A stretch of DNA of 60,000 nt from Adiantum capillus-veneris. Taxonomy: Eukaryota > Streptophyta > Polypodiopsida > Polypodiales > Pteridaceae. The notes beneath the pieces were generated by a model. The model saw only the letters and a program-made list of their open reading frames with translations. It was not told the origin of the DNA and did no database searches. The stretch covers positions 44,280,537-44,340,536 of the forward strand of contig CM043966.1 in NCBI GenBank assembly GCA_014529385.2. The letters run 5' to 3'. Below are positions 56,433 through 60,000 of this stretch, one piece after another (within the stretch, counting starts at the first letter, position 1; every line of letters begins with the position of its first letter). The position numbers and the translations under genes are program-made.

Positions 56433-58637
56433 CTACTTTCTTTGATCTTGAGCTGACCTTATCCTGATGTGATAAGGCTTTAGACGCCATCCATTTGTCC
56501 TAGTCTTGTGCACTTTACCATCAATGTCTTGAAGTCTGTAAGAGCCATTTTTGAACTTTTTGGTGACCAAGAACGGGCCTTCCCATCGGAAAAGAAACTT
56601 TCCATCCTTACGAGTGTCGAAGCGATTGTCATATCGAAGCACCAGAGATCCCTTTTTGATGTCTTTGGATGCTAGCTTTTTGTTGAACTTTTCTCTGCGC
56701 TTCTCTGCTTCTTGAGAATAGTGGTTGATGGCTTCTTCACGATCCAATTGCAGCCTCTCTAAATCCATGATCCTTTGATGTACTTTCTCCTTTTGAGAGC
56801 CTACCTGGCTACCCAATATTCGAAGACTTGTTAACTTCACTTCAATGGGCAAAAGCGCCTCCTTTCCATAAACCAAATGAAAGGGTGTGTACTCTAATGT
56901 GGTTTTGAAGGAGGTTCTATAGGCCCATAGAGCTCCATTCAGGTGTTTGTCCCAATCTTGGCGCCTAGCATGTACCTGTTTGGTGAGAATTTTGCAAATG
57001 ATTCCATTTACCTTTTCCACCAAACCATTGCACTGAGGGTAGTAAGGAGTAGAGTGTTGATGCTGAATATTTAGCTTCTTTATAAGTTCTCCTACCAAGT
57101 CTGCTCTAAATCCTGGTCCTCTATCAGATAGTATTTCAAGAGGGGTGCCAAACCGGCAATAGATGTGGTCAAAGATGAACTGACTCACATCCTTAGCAGT
57201 AATTCTATTGGTCGGCATAGCCTCAGCCCATCTAGTCATGTAGTCTACTCCCATGATGATGTACTCTTTACCTGACTGAGTGCGTGGTAGAGGTCCTATG
57301 GCATCAATTCCCCACTTCTCAAAGGGCCCATATACCTTTATTGGGTTCTGAGGTTCAGCTATGAGCCGTCGTGGTCCTGCTTTCTGACATTCATCACATG
57401 TTTGACACCAGTATTTGACATCACGATGAAGACTTGGCCAAGTAAACCCAGCTTGTAGAACCTTTCTACTAGTGACGTCGTGTGCAAAGTGTCCTCCGCA
57501 CATATCATCGTGACAAGCTTTTAAAATCTCTTCAATTTCACTCTTCAAAGGAACTCTCCTAAGCACACCATCCTTACCAAGACAATACAAGTCATCATTT
57601 ACTATGCGATACCTGGTAGCCTTCCTAGCTAACCATCGCCTTTCCCCTGCATTCAAGTGTTTAGGAGCCTCTCCTTGCTCCAGAATGTGCATAATATCTT
57701 CCAAGTCCTCCTTGCCTTGCTGAAGTGGAAGTTTGATGGCCACTGCTCCCACTATTGACTCATTTAACTTTGATGATGCAAGGTGGTCTGCATCCTTGTT
57801 CTGGTCTCTTGGCACATGATGTACTTGTGCCTCCCTAAATCTCCTCATAAGAGCTTTTGCTTCTCTCATTTTAGTAGAGAGACGGGCATTTTTGCAAGCC
57901 CATGTACCTTGCATTTGCCTTACCAAAAGCATGGAGTCACCAAAAGCGTTTAATCTCTTAATTGAATTATCGAGGCACCAACAAAGGCCATGAATTAGAG
58001 CATGATATTCTGCTTCATTGTTGGAGTGGACATCTTCTAGAGTGATCCCTTCACCATGGATCCTCTCTCCCAATGGAGATAAGACCACGATGCCTGCAGC
58101 TGCCTTATCCTTGGTTCTCTTGTATGCTCCATCAAAGTAGAGGCTATAAGCATTGACCAAAGCCTCTGGAGCTGGAGGTGGTGGAAGTTCCTTTCTCTTC
58201 AAATGAAAAACTTTTTCATAGCACTTGTTTGTTAAAATGTCGGCTAAGCATGCTCGAGTTGTTCTTTCAACCTGTATTGTATAATCAAACTCTTGAAGTC
58301 GCACCACCCACTTTGCTATTTTGTCAGAGATTTCCATATGTTGTAGTGCATAGGGAAACATATCCTCCACAGTGATAATTACAAACCTCTTCGGCAGCAA
58401 GTATGGCCGAAATTTGGTTACCGCAAACATGAGAGCTAACACTAGCTGTTCCATCAGGGTGTAGGCCTTCTCTGTGTTTTCCATGAGGCGGCTAGCAAAA
58501 TACACAGGCCTCATAAAGGATGTTTTTGGATCTTTTTGTAGGAGGGCAGCACCAATGGCCTCTTCTCCCACACTAGGGTTTACAAAGAATGTTTCTTCCC
58601 AACAAGGTTGGAGGATTACAGGGAGTGACCCTAACAT
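56433..58637 (-). CDS. Tat-type Ty3/gypsy pol: RNase H, archaeal-type RNase H, integrase
   Basis: 734 residues without a stop. Residues 1-145: gypsy RNase H remnant (GEEAIGAALLQKD, PVYFASRLM) without full catalytic acids. Residues 160-295: second, archaeal-type RNase H with D169 (FDGAY), E of NNEAEYHAL, D234 (GDSMLL) and D of NKDADHLA, the hallmark of the Tat lineage. Residues 370-420: integrase H2C2 zinc domain (HDDMCGGHF, CQTCDEC). Integrase core: D465 (GVDYMTRW), D505 (LSDRGPGF), E541 (LVEKVN), with 35 residues between the last two. C-terminal: a GPF-type domain (FRWEGPFLV). The ATG is only the first one in the frame; RT coding lies just upstream in another frame. The intact frame suggests a young copy. 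Confidence 0.93.
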   Translation of the reverse strand: MLGSLPVILQPCWEETFFVNPSVGEEAIGAALLQKDPKTSFMRPVYFASRLMENTEKAYTLMEQLVLALMFAVTKFRPYLLPKRFVIITVEDMFPYALQHMEISDKIAKWVVRLQEFDYTIQVERTTRACLADILTNKCYEKVFHLKRKELPPPPAPEALVNAYSLYFDGAYKRTKDKAAAGIVVLSPLGERIHGEGITLEDVHSNNEAEYHALIHGLCWCLDNSIKRLNAFGDSMLLVRQMQGTWACKNARLSTKMREAKALMRRFREAQVHHVPRDQNKDADHLASSKLNESIVGAVAIKLPLQQGKEDLEDIMHILEQGEAPKHLNAGERRWLARKATRYRIVNDDLYCLGKDGVLRRVPLKSEIEEILKACHDDMCGGHFAHDVTSRKVLQAGFTWPSLHRDVKYWCQTCDECQKAGPRRLIAEPQNPIKVYGPFEKWGIDAIGPLPRTQSGKEYIIMGVDYMTRWAEAMPTNRITAKDVSQFIFDHIYCRFGTPLEILSDRGPGFRADLVGELIKKLNIQHQHSTPYYPQCNGLVEKVNGIICKILTKQVHARRQDWDKHLNGALWAYRTSFKTTLEYTPFHLVYGKEALLPIEVKLTSLRILGSQVGSQKEKVHQRIMDLERLQLDREEAINHYSQEAEKRREKFNKKLASKDIKKGSLVLRYDNRFDTRKDGKFLFRWEGPFLVTKKFKNGSYRLQDIDGKVHKTRTNGWRLKPYHIRIRSAQDQRK

Positions 58638-59088
58638 TTTTTAATCTCTCTAAAATGCCCATCACTTTCTTCACTCCAAACAAGCGTCTCTTGACGAGTC
58701 AGCTGTTGTAGAGGAAATATCACTTGGGAGAGTAAGTGTATGAATCTACTCAAATATCTTAGCTTTTGCAAGAAAGAGATTAATTGTTTGATGGAAGTTG
58801 GGGAAGGTAGATTTAGCAATGTTTCTATCTTTTCAGGATCTACCTCGATTCCATCAATGGACACTACATGCCCTAATAGTGTAACCTTGCTTTCCCCAAT
58901 GTGACATTTGTCCTTGTTTAGTTGTCCACCCAACGTAGCTAAACGAGTAAATCCTTCATCAATCTTGCCGAGATGCATACTTTTGGAGCTGTAAATAAAA
59001 AAGTCATCTATGAAAACCCTTATGGACTTACCAAAGTAAGGTTGGAAGACCATGTTCATGAATCATTGAAAGGTGGCTGGAGCGTAAG
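58631..59088 (-). pseudogene. Tat-type reverse transcriptase, C-terminal part
   Basis: Minus strand: APATFQ, a TGA, FMNMVF, then VFIDDFFIYSS (catalytic FIDD), LGHVVSIDGIEVDPEKI and the thumb to SDGHF. It ends in a stop overlapping the ATG of the downstream frame by a few bases, so one frameshift separates RT from RNase H. All RT sequence before APATFQ is missing. Confidence 0.85.
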
Positions 59089-59509
59089 CCCACATAGGGT
59101 AATTGTCCCCATCCAGTCTGTCCTCAGTAGAGCAGCAAACATCTTGAACACATTTGTGTTGTTCTCGGTCATGAAGAATGCCTGCATCTGATGTGAAAAC
59201 TGCCCAAAAAGAGGAGAAGGAAAGTGAGAACAACACGTGCTATATAGCACAAACTGTAGAAGACTATAAGGGACCTGTTATGCAAAAATTTTTTTTGTAC
59301 TAAATGACAAAATAGCTTGTGCCGTACTACCAGTAGTGGAAATGGAGGCCGAAATGAGCCCGAATAAAAAATATGAGTAGACTATGCTCTATGAGCTCTC
59401 TTGAAATTTTTGACGACTTGCGAACCCTCACCAAATCTCCCAAAAATTGAAGAAAGTGAGCAAGCGTGTGCTGGAGCTACTGGCAACTAAGCCCGAGAGG
59501 ACGTAACCT
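59089..59509 (-). other. Leader and first gag codons of an LTR element fused to the Tat RT
   Basis: Downstream of the tRNA-Met primer site (minus strand) comes about 250 bp of leader, then a frame reading TEDRLDGDNYPMWAY, the wording of a copia-type Gag N-terminus. That frame runs straight into APATFQ of the gypsy RT. The join looks like a deletion or recombination between two elements. Confidence 0.5.
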
Positions 59510-59521
59510 GCTCTGATACCA
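59510..59521 (-). promoter_or_regulatory. Primer binding site, tRNA-Met type
   Basis: Minus strand TGGTATCAGAGC, 2 bp from the LTR end TTTCAACA. Confidence 0.88.
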
Positions 59522-59523
59522 AT

Positions 59524-60000
59524 TGTTGAAATTAGTGTTGCGGGAAAACACACATAGCTTGGAGAAGATGAAGGAAGCTTGAGGCACACAATAGAGAGTG
59601 TATTACTTAGTGTGCAATGGAAAGATAGATAGCCCTAGACTGATGGATGTATATACAATGCATGGGGGAAACAACCTCCTAGTGCGGGAAAAAATTCCCT
59701 GGAGGTCCTAAGTGTGTTCACACACATCACTACCGCATGTATATGGTAGCATTATTATACATTCTGCTATGTGAAAAATTGACGCAAGCAGAGAGTTATC
59801 TTGGTACGACTACACATAGAGAAGGCAAGGTGAGGGTAAAAATTACATTCCAAAGCATCAAGGAGACACAACGAGATAAACCCTGCACATTTTTTTAATT
59901 TTTATTGAAATTTTTTTAGTTTGTACATGAGTTATATCTATATACAAGTCTTACTTCAAAAAAGTCACTAATGGGCTCTTACAGTAACCCAACAGTTGGC
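59524..60000 (-). repeat. 5' LTR of a minus-strand element, cut by window edge
   Basis: Plus strand starts TGTTGAAATTAGTG directly beside the primer site. Its partner LTR is not in the window. Confidence 0.8.

Overview
This window is plant nuclear DNA made almost entirely of nested LTR retrotransposons. I see no intact host gene, no rRNA or tRNA gene and no CRISPR array. Plant origin is supported by Ty1/copia elements with a plant initiator-tRNA-Met primer site, a Ty3/gypsy Tat-type pol with a second (archaeal-type) RNase H, and gypsy elements with a tRNA-Asp type primer site. The size, nesting and decay suggest a large repeat-rich genome. A non-flowering land plant is my guess, but the window does not prove it.

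Layout. (1) 1-5072: copia element Copia-1, + strand, with its 5' LTR cut by the window edge; gag-pol is one frame broken by two C-to-T stops. (2) 5073-10973 and blocks between 35785 and 46901: an old, heavily rearranged gypsy element (family A). Copia-1 lies at its left end, element B sits inside it, and it appears to end in a decayed LTR at about 45982-46901. (3) 10974-35784: a 24.8-kb gypsy element (B) with 0.9-kb LTRs, a tRNA-Asp type primer site and near-matching target duplications. Its order is LTR, long leader, ORF1, gag, protease, RT, RNase H, integrase, a second retropepsin-like domain with a basic Trp-rich tail, a long segment with captured-looking RING and SWIM zinc-finger fragments, a large coiled-coil ORF3, LTR. 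A 1.6-kb solo LTR (S) splits gag with perfect 5-bp duplications. (4) 36856-43285: insertions in A, including a (AC)57 tract, a 5' LTR with primer site (E) and an inverted S-like LTR. (5) 46902-54935: two diverged B-like protease fragments (D1, D2) around a minus-strand gypsy protease-RT fragment (F); D2 is split by Copia-2 (49132-54325, minus strand), which has a perfect ACAAG target duplication. (6) 54937-60000: a minus-strand Tat-type pol with a 734-codon open frame, a fused copia-like leader, and another LTR running off the right edge.

Most interesting signals. Element B carries a repeated dyad-symmetric motif (core CGATCGCGATCG between GGTAC and GTACC arms) seven times in its two long non-coding stretches, with relatives in both LTRs. 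Family A keeps the dyad with different arms. B also has an aspartic-protease-like domain after integrase, with a possible decayed counterpart in A, and a very large ORF in the env position. B itself looks dead: the RT YxDD region is deleted and there are many frameshifts and TAG stops.

Element boundaries marked approximate were placed by eye, by comparing copies within the window. Percentages are hand counts on the stretches named.
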